Source of the DNA: Voacanga thouarsii
Lineage: Eukaryota > Streptophyta > Magnoliopsida > Gentianales > Apocynaceae
Assembly (NCBI GenBank): GCA_026120185.1
Contig: JANUWF010001783.1
Location: 8,399,001 to 8,463,000 of the forward strand
Reading direction: 5' to 3'
DNA length: 64,000 bases
Position numbers and translations under genes: made by a program. The notes beneath the pieces were generated by a model. The model had not been told where the DNA came from. It saw only the letters and a list, made by a program, of their open reading frames with translations, and searched no databases. Shown here in pieces: positions 34,335 to 46,083 of the stretch (position 1 is the stretch's first letter; each line of letters begins with the position of its first letter).

Positions 34335-35040
34335 AATTTACTATTCGAGGTTATAAGATGACAATCTTCCCATTAATTATAAGCATTTAGCATAAGACAA
34401 AGGATTCATGTGTTTGTTGTCATTTAAATAGTTACCAACTCCAGTCTTTTATGTTATAATTCTCATTTTTCACCTTAAAGAAAAGATACAGGATCTTGAA
34501 TTTCATATAGTACTGCAATGCAGTGTAAGATAGATATGCAGATAGTGATTTTTACATCCAGGATTCACATTAGTTCCTTTAAGTCCCTAAAGGATGCCAA
34601 AAAGCAGAATGCGCTAAAGTCGTGCTTATCTTCTTAAAGTCTACCTTATCAACCTTCACCTCTCCATCAATGAGTTCATAAACATGAACTACTACTAATG
34701 TGTAAACTGGGGCATAGATTCTTCAAGTAATTACTAGAAATGATATGCTGAATCTTTCTAGGAACTAGCATAGACTTGAACAGTTGAACTTGGTTGGAAG
34801 ATCAGGTACCCTATACGAGATGTGAAGATCCCCAGTAGCCAACACCAAAACTGTTTCTAGAAAAGATTTTCAATTTGAACAAGAAATTCTCAGTTCGAGC
34901 TCTGGACAACACTGATATGAGGAGGAGAAAGGGCCTAGGTTTAACCCACCTAATAAATAAAAAGCTTACTTTCAAAAATTAACTGGAATCTAAAAAATTA
35001 TCACCATCTCCATATGTTGTCCATTACAAGCACCAACCAG
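34335..35040 (-). other. MLE interior between VIN3-like fragment and transposase
   Basis: No clear gene. A minus-strand stretch near 34630-34720 reads IYAPVYTLVVVHVYELIDGE and could be exon-derived, but I recognise no family. Confidence 0.3.
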
Positions 35041-35158
35041 AAAAAATCCTCAAGTAATCAATAACTCCTTACACTAATATGGGTTCATATTTTAGTTGAT
35101 TTGGGAGTTAACCTTCCCTTTGTAGCACTACTTTCTTCAAGTGTGGGATTTGATACTT
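35041..35158 (-). pseudogene. MLE transposase, C-terminal end (segment 3 of 3)
   Basis: The minus strand reads QYQIPHLKKVVLQREG then a stop codon. It continues the transposase frame that ends at GSN before the solo LTR at 36936; in plant MLE proteins a VKGGNxYKIPHMxKxxLxRxG tail closes the protein. The solo LTR insertion, with CCAAT duplicated on this strand, separates the two pieces. Confidence 0.75.
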
Positions 35159-35163
35159 ATTGG

Positions 35164-36930
35164 TGTCGGGAAGTATGCTCTCTTAGACTAATTTCTAATA
35201 TAAAAATCGAATGTTTAATAAAAAAATTTATTTTCAAAAATCGTTTGTGAATTTACTTGTTTGTGCACAATGTCATTTGAAAAAGACCCATTGTGTTTAA
35301 GTAAGTGGTCCATGTGAATGAAGGTCTTTCACAGTAAGGTATAGATCACAAGTTACTTAACACATAAACATTCGTTCTTAACTGATTGGTGAAAATAGGA
35401 ATCTCATCATATCTAGGTTATTATGTTATGAATTTCAAATGGGGAATGGCTTACCCTTAGCCAGTGAGTAGTCCACTCACTTCATAATATAAGCGTATTT
35501 CGAATACATAGAACAAGACCTGTAGTAGTAGTTTCTTAAAGTACTATATGGTAGAAATCTAGACTACTATCGCTACAGCATGGACTAGTACTATATGACT
35601 TGAGTATGAGTTGGTGGTCTGACGAAGCTGGAAGCATATACTTTGATATGCTATAGTTGAGGTTCTATCGTAGGGCCAATATACTTGCATGTTGGGTATG
35701 TGTGACTAGTTAGTTAAGATAGACTTGTACAAGATAGTTTCTATATTATATCGCCCATTGTGGTTGTCTGAATGATCTAAATGTCCAGGGCCTTGGGAAA
35801 TATGACTTGGATGTTTGCTTTAGGGTAACTCCCTTGGAAAACGGAAACACTCTAGAAAGTCGTGGATCATTGAACTAAAGGCCTAAGAATGGTAGATGTC
35901 ATTTAGAGAGGTGTTAGTACACTTCTTCCTCTCTAAATATACGACGATATATAGAGAGGTATTTTAGTTATTACACCTGTAGGTCGAAAACTTTGCTAAC
36001 GCAGCATTGTCTTTGGGGTCAATATTTTCTTATGGTGATATTAGGAAATATTTAAAATGCAAAATACAGCTATTTATATAGCAGGGGTATTTTGATCATT
36101 TTAGTAGCTAAAGCGATGTGTCTTTTTGGTCATTGAAATAGCCCATAAGTCCTAATTAATTTTAGGTTGAGGAATTGATCTCAGTTAAAGAGGAATATAA
36201 ACTTAATATGTTATTTGATAACTTGGTGGGGTTTATTACGAGAAAGAGAAGTTGATAGGCCAATTTATAATTCTGAAAACTTCATAGGTTCCAATTGCAA
36301 TTGGAGAATTGAAATTCTCAAATTTTGAAGAGACCTTCGTCTCTTGGTGTGGAAAGAAGAAAACCTTATTTTCTTTTCCTCAAGCCCTCTTTCTCTTATG
36401 TGACCTTTGGCTCTCCATTTCTCTTGTGACTTTTACTTCTCTTGTTCTTTGTATTAACAAAAGATACAAGAGGTTGCAAGGTGGTTCAATTTTCTGGAAG
36501 AAAAACTTTTGGTTCACCAAGAAGGTTGAGAGGTTTCCTCTTCAACGGGTTTTTGGTTTTTCAGAAAAACAAGGAGAAGGTTGTGACCAATTTGCAATTA
36601 TTCTCTTGAGATCATTCCTCTTCACTCTTTTGTTTCACCAACATGAATTAGGCAGTGGAATATTCTGAGAACTAGAAAGTTTTGGCATTCATTGTTCATG
36701 CAAACAAGGAGGAGTAGGAGGTTAACAAGTTTTCAACTAGAAGCTTCATCAATTGAGCAAGAAGGGGTTGTTCCTGTGGTTCAATCCATTCTTCCATAGC
36801 CTAAGAGGTTTAAGGCACCTAGAGGTATGTTTTAAATGTTTCCATACTGCTGTTCTTAATGGTTTTTCTATGCCTCTGTTATGTTCTCCGTGTATGCAAG
36901 CATGCTTCCCTGTTTTATGTCAAACCAAAA
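35164..36930 (+). mobile_element. Solo LTR (copia-type), 1767 bp, in the MLE transposase
   Basis: ATTGG is duplicated at 35159-35163 and 36931-36935. The LTR starts TGTCGGGAAG and ends AAACCAAAA, a decayed match to TGTCGG..CCGACA. The 3' third (AGGCAGTGGAATATTCTGAG, then GGTTCAATCCATTCTTCCAT and AGCCTAAGAGGTTTAAG) matches the minus-strand sequence at 63000-63270, so at least two copies of this LTR family are in the window. Frames at 36309-36668 and nearby are chance ORFs. Copia origin is inferred from general resemblance, not from pol. Confidence 0.8.
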
Positions 36931-36935
36931 ATTGG

Positions 36936-37636
36936 AACCTTTTACCTCCATGATTTTTCTCATGCATGTCTGTAGTGTCAAGAACATATTATTAGATTCC
37001 ACTGTTGAAAATTTTTCAAATGCTTGGATAAGCTCATCAATCATTCTTGGCGATTCCTTATGTTGTAATGCCTGAGTGCCACTAAAAAACTAAGATCTAA
37101 GATATTTAAATCTGAAGAATTTAGATGCTGACATATTAAATGTATATCAAATGCATCTTGTGTAGCAACTTCACAAAATTGATCATCACAACTAATATGA
37201 GTTCTTGCATTGTCTTGTTGAATATATATTGGAAAACTAATGTCATCTCTTGGTCACTTAGATTTGATTGCTGGTAGAACCTTTCCAATTACAAACTGTC
37301 TTACCCCTTCTTTCTTAATTGAAGTTATTGGTTTTGTTTCTAGTGTCCCAGTAGCTGTATTTACACTATTCCTTTTAGCTGGCTCTTGGGTAATAAGGGG
37401 GAAAAGACCAATTTTTTCTAGAAAAAACTTTATTCCCTTCTGTATCGAATCTTGGAAGAGCAAGAGCTAACTAAGAACATGACCTTTCCAATATAGTTCT
37501 TACTTCTACAAGTACGTAGCGGTTCTTCCTCATCAGATAGCAAATAATATTTATTGGACTTCTTTGTCATGCAAAACGATTTCTCATCAATATGAACAAT
37601 GTTATGCATGCGTATGAATGTCGGATCATGCGGCGT
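36936..37636 (-). pseudogene. Mariner-like transposase, catalytic region (segment 2 of 3)
   Basis: The minus strand reads MHNIVHIDEKSFCMTKKSNK (first catalytic Asp), YYLLSDEEEPLRTCRSKNYI, GKVMFLV, then GIKFFLEKIGLFPLITQEPA and GTLETKPITSIKKEGVRQFV. It continues with the second Asp in YIQQDNARTHIS, the third in NSSDLNILDLSF, and ends VESNNMFLTLQTCMRKIMEV-KGSN. This is the DD39D core of plant mariner transposases, which excise and insert the element at TA sites. Frameshifts near 37450 and stops show decay. CACTA-3 cut it at 37636 and a solo LTR at 36935. Confidence 0.9.
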
Positions 37637-37649
37637 CACTACGGGAAAA

Positions 37650-38640
37650 CCGAAATTTTGAGATGAAACTTTAGAGATGAAATTATTTTGTCTCTAAATA
37701 GAGACTAATTTAAGACAAAATGGAGACAAACTTATTTTTTAAAAATTAAAATGAGATAGTTAAGATAAAATAGAGACGAAAACTTTTTGTCTCAAAATAG
37801 AACATTTCTATTTGGTCTCTAAATAGACGCAAAATAGAGACGAAAGTAATGATATCTCAATTTTGTCTCTAAATAGAGTCAAAATAGTGACTCTCAATGC
37901 GTCTCAAATATTAGAGACAAATTAGAGACGGATATTTTTTGTCTCTAACTAAAACGTTTCTATTTAGTCTCTAAGTAGATGCAAAATAAAGACTATAGTA
38001 AAGCTGTCTCAATCTATATAGAGTCGGAACCACGACGACGATCAACGCGTCTCTAATATTAGAGACAAAAAAGTTATTAGTCTCTAATATTAGAGACGAA
38101 ATAGAGATGAAAAAGTTATTAGTCTCTAATGTGTTTAAAATTAGAAACTAATTAGAAACGAATATGTTCGTCTCTACCGTTTCATTACTCCATTTATTCA
38201 GATAATTGTCTCAAAATTAGAGACGATCTTAAAGATTATCAAATCTGTCTCAAACATTTGAGACTAATTAGAGTCTACATTTTTTGTCATTAAATTTTAG
38301 AGACGAAAAGCATGATTTACGTTTTTGTCTCTAAAATGACTCTAATTTCAAATTTGTCTTTAAAATTGGAGACGGCCTTAGTCGTCTCTAATTGGTTTCT
38401 AAATAGATACGATTAACAGATTATCAAATCCACCTCAAATATTTGAGACTAATTAGAGCCTATATTTTTTGTCTCTAAATTTTAGAGACGAAAAGATGAT
38501 TTGCGTTTTTGCCTCTAAATTGACTCTAATTTCAAGTAAATGGTCATTGTCTCCATTTGATTTTTAATTTTCTATTTAGAGACAAAATAGACAACAGTTT
38601 GAGTCAGCTTTATATCTCTAAGTATATTTGATACATTCAA
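37650..38640. repeat. CACTA-3 left subterminal repeats
   Basis: Dozens of AGAGACGAA / TTTGTCTCTAA units in both orientations, many as short palindromes around TTAGAGAC. Confidence 0.92.
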
Positions 38641-38679
38641 AAAAAAAGTTTTATTATGTTAAAATAATAATAATTATAG

Positions 38680-39905
38680 GAGATTACAAAATGAACATGA
38701 ACTTATAACAAATCTAACTATTAGATCGTTAATTTAATATGCTAATTTTTGTAAATGTGTTAGGTTTTGGGCTTTTATATAGATATTATACTAGATCATG
38801 TTGCAAATTATATCCCATTACCTTCAAATTTGGTTATAATATTTTTTTTAGAAATTTAAAAAAAAATTAACAATTAGATCGTTAATTTGATATGCTAATC
38901 AATATAAATGTGTAAATTTTTGGGTTTTTATATAGTGATTACGCTAGATCATACTATAAAACATATCTGATTACAACCAAATTTGGCCACAATACTTTTT
39001 TTAGTGATTTTAACAAATGTAACGGTTGGATCGTTAATTTGATATGCTTATATTTCTAAATACTTTAGGTTTTGGGATTTTTTATGTAGATTATACCAAA
39101 TCATATGGAAAATCATGTTCAATTACCTTCAAATTTTACCATAATACTTTTTTTAGCAATTTTAACAAATTTAACGGTTGGATCGTTAATTTGATTGCTA
39201 ATCAATATAAATGTGTTCGGTTTTGGGCTTTTATATAGAGATTATGCCAGATTGTGTGAAAAATCATATCCGATTACCTTCAAAATTTTTCATTATACAT
39301 TTTTTAGAAATGTTAACAAATTTAATGGTCAAATCGTTAATTTGATATGCTAAGCAATGTAAATGTGTTAGGTTTTGGCTTTTATATAGAGATTATGGTA
39401 GATCATATGGAAAAATATATCTGGTTACAATCAAATTTTGCCATAATGCGTTTTTTAGTAATTTTAACAAATTTAACGGTTGAATCATTAATTTGATATA
39501 CTTATACTTCTAAATGCTTTAGGTTTTAGACTTTTATATGGAGATTATGCTAGATCATGTGGAAAATCATATCTGATTACCTTCAAATTTGACTGTAATA
39601 CTTTTTTTTAGTGATTTTAACAAATATATCAATTGGATCATTAATTTGATATGCTAATCAATATAAATATATTAGGTTTTGGGCTTTTATATAGAGATTA
39701 TACTATATCATGTGGCAAATCATATATGATTACCTTCAAATTTAGTTATAATACTTTTTTTTTGTGCAATTTAAACAAATCTAACGATTTGATCGTTAAT
39801 TTAATATGTTAATCTTTGTAAATGCGTTAAGTTTTGGACTTTTATATAGCGATTATACTAGATCAACTGGAAAAATATATCTGATCACCTTCAAACATAT
39901 TCGAT
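38680..39905. repeat. Tandem array of the ~153-bp repeat in CACTA-3, about 8 copies
   Basis: Units contain GATCGTTAATTTGATATGCT, GTGTTAGGTTTTGGGCTTTT, ATATAGAGATTATACTAGAT and ATTACCTTCAAATTTGG, clearly the same repeat as the array at 28750-31080. Here the segment after GATATGCTAA is shifted to CAATATAAATG, so the two arrays form distinct sublineages. It follows directly on the left subterminal repeats. Confidence 0.9.
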
Positions 39906-40317
39906 TACTAAAATTAATAAGAGTAAGTAAGTTATCTCATAATCATTAGCAATAAGGTAGATAGTTATAGGACTCACATGTGTCAGTTGAATTAATCTCT
40001 CAAATTTGGAGGTTATTTGTGGTATGATAAAAATATATTTATTTTTAGAAAATGAACATTCACTTTAAATATCCCAAAATTAGAAATGTGAATATTCAAT
40101 TTTGGATGATGGCAAGTAATATTAATTCCTCAAGAATGGTTAATTAAATATAAAGTTGATTGGACAAATTGTATTAAACATAAATTTGTAATTTTTTTTT
40201 TGGGTTGAATTCTTTCTTATTTTGTTTTCTTAATTTTGTAGTTTATAACATTTGTTAATGTACTCCTTGCAAACAAATATGTATATGATACAGTATGAAT
40301 ATATGATATATAGTATG

Positions 40318-40349
<32 letters not shown>

Positions 40350-40419
40350 GAATATATAGTCTCCTATCCTCTTCTAGATACACGACTTCTATTAGTGCAA
40401 GTTCAAGATGGAATGAGAA

Positions 40420-40457
<38 letters not shown>

Positions 40458-40735
40458 TTGTGTTTTGTATGTGTGTGTGTGGAAAATATATGAGTTTTTT
40501 TTTTTCTAATTGATCTATATATATAAAATCGTTTAATAAAATAGATGACATAATTAACAAAATTTAAACTTTTAAAATTATTTAAATGTATAAAATGATA
40601 TATTATTTTGAGTCATATATTTTGATAGTAAATTTAATCTAATTATTATATTTTGTTGTTACTCTAATTTTAAAAAAATCAAAAGTATGTTGATAATAGT
40701 TTAAATAATAAAAAGAAGGATATAATCAAGAAATT
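39906..40735. repeat. AT-rich interval with (TA)n and (TG)n microsatellites
   Basis: (TA)n at about 40318-40342 and (TG)n at 40421-40454. The His-Thr and Tyr-Ile repeats on the minus strand are translation artefacts. No gene seen. Confidence 0.9.
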
Positions 40736-40985
40736 GAATTTAGCCCAGCGGTTGAGTTCTCAATCTCTCAATAGAAGTTGCAGGTTCAAAACTCACGAGC
40801 GTCAATCTAACATTCTCAATTAAATTGAGGAGGTACAATCTGGTGTTGAGGAGGTGCAATCCGATGTGCTTGGTGTAGATGGACCAAGCTAATGAGGAGA
40901 GAATACTATAGTGGGTGCAATCTAGTGTGCTTGGTGTAGGTGGACCAAGCTAATGAGACGTCGGTTTAACGAAAATTTTTTATTT
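40735..40985 (+). mobile_element. SINE-like element
   Basis: TAGCCCAGCGGTTGAG (40741-40756) fits a pol III A box and GGTTCAAAACTC (40783-40794) a B box, 42 bp downstream. The body contains a tandem duplication of GTGCTTGGTGTAG.TGGACCAAGCTAATGAG, and the unit ends in a T/A-rich tail near 40985. These are the marks of a tRNA-derived SINE. Confidence 0.6.
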
Positions 40986-40989
40986 TTTA

Positions 40990-42189
40990 TTTTAAAAAAA
41001 ATTCTAGAGTTTTAGCTATTTCCTCACCAATGCAATATATTTTGTCGCTAATGACCATTTCGCGACAAAAATATTCTGGGTCCTTTGGCGACAAAAGTTA
41101 TAGCATTAGTGAGGAAATATTTCCTCACCAAAGAGAAACATTTCCTGTGATATTTTTTTTTTCCAGAAAAATTTTCTCACCATTATATTCAATTTTTAAA
41201 TAAAATTAAATTTTTGATGACCAAACTTTAGCGAGGAAACATTTTTTCTTGCAAATATAGAAGTCCTAGTGCAAATCTGTCAATGCGTGGTATGGAAATA
41301 TGACTTACTGATGACATTCTAAGCATTTTCTTAAAATATGCCTTACTGATGCCTTGAAAATAGTGGTTAAAAAGATAGTGGTTCTATATAAATTTATGCA
41401 TTGCTTTAAATTTTAAATTTTAATTAAATTACATAATAAAGAAATTTGATTTTTAAATTAAATTAAATCATAAATAATTTAATAAAAATAAAAATAAAAT
41501 AAATTGTCAAATTTTGATTTTAAAAAAATTAGAGACAAATTTGTTGATTAATTAAATTAAATCATTCATAATTTAATAAAAATTAAAATTAAAAATTGTC
41601 AAATTTTGATTTAAAAGAATTAGAGATAATTTTGATTTTTAATTTAATTAAATAATTAATAATTTAATAAAAATAAAAATATCAAATTTTAATTTTAAGA
41701 AATTAGAGACAAATTTGATTTTTAAATAAGAGGGTCTCATAATAGAAATAAAGATTTCCTTCCTCCCTTTCCCTCCCCTCTTCTTTTGTGAACCAAACAT
41801 AAGATTAATATAAAAGCTTCAACTTTAATTTTGTTTAAAAGTGGGTAAAAATGGGGGGAAATTAAATATCATTTAATAAAATTTTATTAGTATATGATTT
41901 AAAATATCCATGATAAATAAAATATTTAACATTATAACATCAAAATTAATAGATAAAAAATAAATTTAAATCATATTATTTCATTTATTTCCTTCTATTT
42001 TTTCTTCAAACATTATATTTAAATTTTTTTATAAAAAAAATTCTCTATATCTAACCGAACGCTACGAATAATTATTAATTTTTTCTCTTTTTCTTCCCTT
42101 TCATTTTTGTTTTACTCCTTTACTCTCCTCTGTTTTTCCTTTCCTTAAATCCAAACATACTCCAAAAGAAATTTTTTATCTTGGGAGGC
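40990..42189. other. CACTA-3 interior, AT-rich
   Basis: 41030-41270 has TTTCCTCACCAA / TTGGTGAGGAAA-like inverted motifs and GCGACAAAA, perhaps the ruined subterminal region of another element. 41400-41720 has three tandem-like AAATTAGAGACAAATTTGATT units. No coding signal. Confidence 0.4.
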
Positions 42190-42449
42190 GTTATTGTGTA
42201 ATTACTAATTTGTTGTCATAAACCAAATAAAATCGTTTTCCCATTTTGTCCTTTTCTCTTCAATACCCAAAACTCGGGCACGGGAACAACGCTTAAAGCT
42301 TTCTTTATATGAAAGCGAAGTTAAAAGAAATTGAAAAAGTTTCCCTCTTTTGAGTGAGAAAACGTATCCCCATTTCTCTCTATCTTCTTCGCGTCGCAGT
42401 GTCACTCTGCACACCGGACTTTACTCTACAATTTGCTATCCGCTGAAAC
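42190..42449 (+). promoter_or_regulatory. Probable NUF2 upstream/leader region in the capture
   Basis: Composition changes at about 42185 to mixed, gene-like sequence (ACTCGGGCACGGGAACAACG, TCTTCGCGTCGCAGTGTCAC) that leads, across the hAT insertion at 42450-43302, to the NUF2 start codon at 43339. This suggests that promoter-proximal DNA was captured with the gene. No core promoter element can be fixed. Confidence 0.4.
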
Positions 42450-43302
42450 TAGGGGAGACAATATTGAATACGACACAGGTATAGCGGGTTATAGTTGGGA
42501 TTTCACGAGTTTGGGTCGATCCATTTAACTTTAAACATATTCGGGTCATAAACGGATTCAACCCGTTTCAACCCGCAAACCCATTTAACTTTTTTTTTAA
42601 TACTTTTTGTAATACCTTACAAATTTCACTATAGAAAATTAGATAATTTAATTTTTTTACATGAATTAATTGAATTGAATTTTATTAGATGAATTAATTA
42701 AATTGTTTGTGTGTCTATTTTGTTTAATTATATGAGACCTCTTAAGAAAAATAAATGATATTAATGTGATTATTTGCTAGATATATGATAATTGAATCAT
42801 TCTTAATTAATTATTATTTAGTATCTATAATAATAATATTACTACAACGACTTTTAGTTAGAGAAAATAATTTTTTTATTTTATTGCAAAGATACATTTG
42901 TTTATATTTTTAAGATCAAGTCTTATGAATTTATTGAGATCTCTAGATATTTAGTTGGATGGTTTGTTGTTTTATTAGTTATTTAAGACTTTATAGGTTG
43001 TTTTATTAGTTTTTTTACTTTTATATGGTTTGATTTGATTTTTTAAAAATTTTTTATGTAATGGGTGGACAGATTGGTGGGTTTAGTAGGTATTTGGATT
43101 GGCTGGTTTAGTAATTATCTATTTAATTTTTGTATCTAATCGTGTCAACCCGTTTTATAACATGAACACAACACGACAATAAACGGGTTGACACGACACA
43201 ACATATTTATTAATCATGTCGTGTTTAGGTTTACCTGTCATGTGTAATTATCCCAAACTGACACGACTCGCTAACTCGAATATGACACGATTGTCAACCC
43301 TA
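42450..43302. mobile_element. hAT-type nonautonomous element, 853 bp, in the NUF2 leader
   Basis: Ends TAGGGGAGACAAT and the complement of ATTGTCAACCCTA are flanked by GCTGAAAC (42442-42449) and GTTGAAAC (43303-43310), an 8-bp duplication with one difference. Subterminal motifs are CGTGTC/GACACG and GGGTTGACACG. It inserted after the NUF2 sequence was in place. Confidence 0.8.
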
Positions 43303-43338
43303 GTTGAAACCTCATTCTCATAGTGGCAAGAGGCGACA

Positions 43339-45390
43339 ATGTCGAGATTTGACTATCCAAGGCTGCCGCGGCATGAGATAATCGGCATCCTCAACAGTTT
43401 TTAGATAGCAAATGTCACCAAGGTGACCTCCTCCACCCCAACTCCGAAATCGTAATCAACCTCTACTCCACTATCCTCCTACACATTGCAATTATCTCGT
43501 AATTCTTCGATTTAGTAACTCATTTTTGGATGTTGTTGTGTATGTTCTCAGAACCCTAACCCTAGTTGGATTTTTTTTTTGGGTATAGCGTTATTTTAGA
43601 GAGGACTACAAACAGTTTCATGACCAGCTGGATTTTGATGCTCTCGAGCGACTTGAGAATTCGGAGCACCATGTGGACTCCGTTCGAGTCATTAATTTGT
43701 TCGAGAGGATTAGAGAGGTTGTTGCTGCTGTGGAGTTCCCCAAACGGATCACTCTCAAGGACTTGCTTAAGTCAAACACTGATCGCACTGAGACGTTTCT
43801 GAGTGCAATTCTCAATTTTTGTCTTCATAAGTATGAAGATACAAAATGCATTTTATTTAGTGTAATTTGAACTGAAACGTTTAATTTCTGATATATCCTT
43901 TGAAGATAAACATTTAATAAATAGCTCAGTTCTTATACATTTGATTTTATTTGATATATTTTAGGTGAATTACTTTTTTTGTAATAAAGATTTGCTTTGA
44001 CGATCACTCCACACAAAAAGTCACTTAGATTACATACTTGTTTTAAAATTGCAGGCTTAGGATTGTAATAACTATTTATAAGCTCATTTTTTGCTGTCCG
44101 AGGTTAAGCAGCTAATGCATTCTGAATAATGTGTTCTTATCTACATCTTGTTATCCTTTTTTGTTTTGCCCCATCCTGTCTTCATTCCTTCATCTTGTGT
44201 AGAGAAATAAAATTGAATCTATTTAGATCTGTTGTGGAGGGATTGACCATTTTTGAAGAGCAAAAACAATAGTTTGAAGCTAGAATATCTCAAGTATATT
44301 TGGTGGTACAACTGCTTGACTGAAAATTAATGCTCCATATGGTATATTATGTGAAATTACTTACTTATCTTTGTTGCAGTTACAAAGAGAGATTGCAGAG
44401 TACAAGGAATTAAGGCAAAGTGAGATGCCACTTGTCCAAGAAGTTGAAGCTAAAGTTAAAGAGTTGCGACAGAGCATTCAAAATTTTAACAGCCACCAGA
44501 TGTCCTTGAAGGTTTCAGTGAGAAAGATGAAGGAACAAGTTAAAGAGATGGATGAGAATGTCTACTTCTCAAACTATCTGTTTTTTAGACTTAGTTTTGC
44601 TCAGTGAGACGTGCAACTGCAAGCTATATGCACATATGTTTTAACTGATTATAATACTTGGAATGCTTTATTAATTCTAATGTCTGACATATTTGGTAAA
44701 CTAGGTTTGTAAAATTCTAAACAATGTGTCGTTGCTAATCAACCTAAAACAGAAAGAATTTTTTGAGCAGAGAAAGGTAGATAATTGACTAATATCTTCT
44801 CAATCTACACCCAATTTCTTGTATGTTGTGGCTTATTGATTTTTCTTTTATGTGGCAACCAAAGCTGTAGACTAAGCTATAATTAATTAGCAATTGCCTC
44901 CAAAACCCCTATATACATTCTTTGTTAATTTATTGGTCTATCACTACAAAAGCCTCATTTTTTTTTTCCTATTATCCTGTGACATTGATTTGTTTCTTTA
45001 CTAATCAGGTTATACGTACACATTGTCTTGCCTATGATTATTGATATCTCATTTCCTTTCCTAGATACTTTGTTTTAGTACTAGAGTTGTTTAGGTATGC
45101 CTAATTTTCAATTAATCAATCCATCTGTGTACATTGTAGATTTTTCTACTGTTCTTATATGATTGCATTATTGGAATTTTATTTGTATTTTTTCATTTCC
45201 TTTCGCTGGGCATCAGATTGTTAATTCTTCTATGCTGGTCATAATGGTAATATCTATATGTTGATGTGCAAATATTTAATTACTATTCTTGTTCACAAGA
45301 GCTAGCTTTTTCTGGAATAATTTTTTTTCTTTGTACTTCAGATTGCAAATGCTAAGTTTGACTTGGTGGAAACCGTTCAAGAAGGTAGGA
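43339..45390 (+). pseudogene. NUF2: Captured NUF2 kinetochore gene, 5' genomic part with introns
   Basis: NUF2 is a subunit of the NDC80 complex that ties kinetochores to microtubules. The start ATG at 43339 opens SRFDYPRLPRHEIIGILNSF, then a stop (TAG for an expected Gln codon) and, after a one-base shift, DLLHPNSEIVINLYSTILL. Further exon-like blocks: 43600-43835 (LDFDALERLENSEHHVDSVR, ITLKDLLKSNTDRTETFLSA), 44203-44295 (KLNLFRSVVEGLTIFEEQKQ), 44380-44565 (LVQEVEAKVKELRQSIQNFN, the coiled coil), about 44705-44778, and 45342-45385 (IANAKFDLVETVQEG). Introns are retained, so capture was at DNA level. The C-terminal coiled coil is missing. This is a degenerate partial copy. Confidence 0.85.
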
Positions 45391-45789
45391 CGGGACAAAG
45401 TTTGTTGGTAGTAGTTTCCTTATCCAATACTAATAAGGAAACATATTTCCTAAAAACTAAACAATTTCTGGGTATTTTTCACACATATCAGGGTATTTTT
45501 CTTTTAGTTCAACACAGCAGCTGAGCTAATGGCCTTGTTCAGAAGCCTGTAAATATGGCTATATTTTGCAATTTTGTTGAAGTACACCGGTTGTTGCTTA
45601 TTAGTTGTTTATATGCTCATATGTACTAGATTCTAAGCCTACAAACTAGCTATATTGTCTTGAATGAACCATTGCTATTGATTTTTTGATATTGTATTTT
45701 GTGATTTTTGCTCTGATATGCCATTTTATACAAGAAAATTAGAGCCCAATGAAAATTAAGAGTGATATGATTGATTTTTTCTTTTCAAG

Positions 45790-46083
45790 GTCAAACCTGG
45801 AGAGGTTGATGATTTCTTGGGAAGGGAGATAGTGGAAGAATGCAACAAATATGGAATGGTGACGCATGTCTTGATATTTGAGATAACAGAACCAAATTAC
45901 CCTGTAGATGAAGCAGTCAGAATCATTATTCAGATTGAGAAAGCAGAACAAGCATCTAAAGCTCTTATTGATATTGAAGGTCGCTTGTTTGGTGGGAAGG
46001 TGTTTCATGCCTGCTTCTATGATGAAGAGAGGTTTGATAATAATGAGTTGGCTCCCTTACTAGGAGAAATCCCGGGTTTTTGA
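45790..46083 (+). pseudogene. DRT111: Captured last exon of DRT111/SFPS (SPF45-type splicing factor)
   Basis: An acceptor TTTTCAAG at 45789 precedes an uninterrupted frame of about 97 codons: PGEVDDFLGREIVEECNKYG, VTHVLIFEITEPNYPVDEAV, then ALIDIEGRLFGGKVFHACFY, DEERF and the native C-terminus LAPLLGEIPGF-stop. This is the C-terminal U2AF-homology RRM of plant SPF45/DRT111, a spliceosomal protein acting in light signalling and DNA-damage tolerance. The RxF motif that binds UHM ligands is kept as RLF. The upstream exons (SURP-less N-terminus, G-patch) are absent. It is the only captured exon without a stop or frameshift. Confidence 0.88.

Noticed and set aside
36309..36668. 119-codon + strand ORF
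   Set aside because: It lies within the transcribed part of a solo LTR and has no domain; Phe/Leu-rich chance frame.
40255..40560. Minus-strand ORF with a His-Thr repeat
   Set aside because: Translation of a (TG)n microsatellite beside (TA)n.
43618..43815. Minus-strand ORF over the NUF2 exon
   Set aside because: Antisense shadow of the captured exon; the + strand translation matches NUF2.
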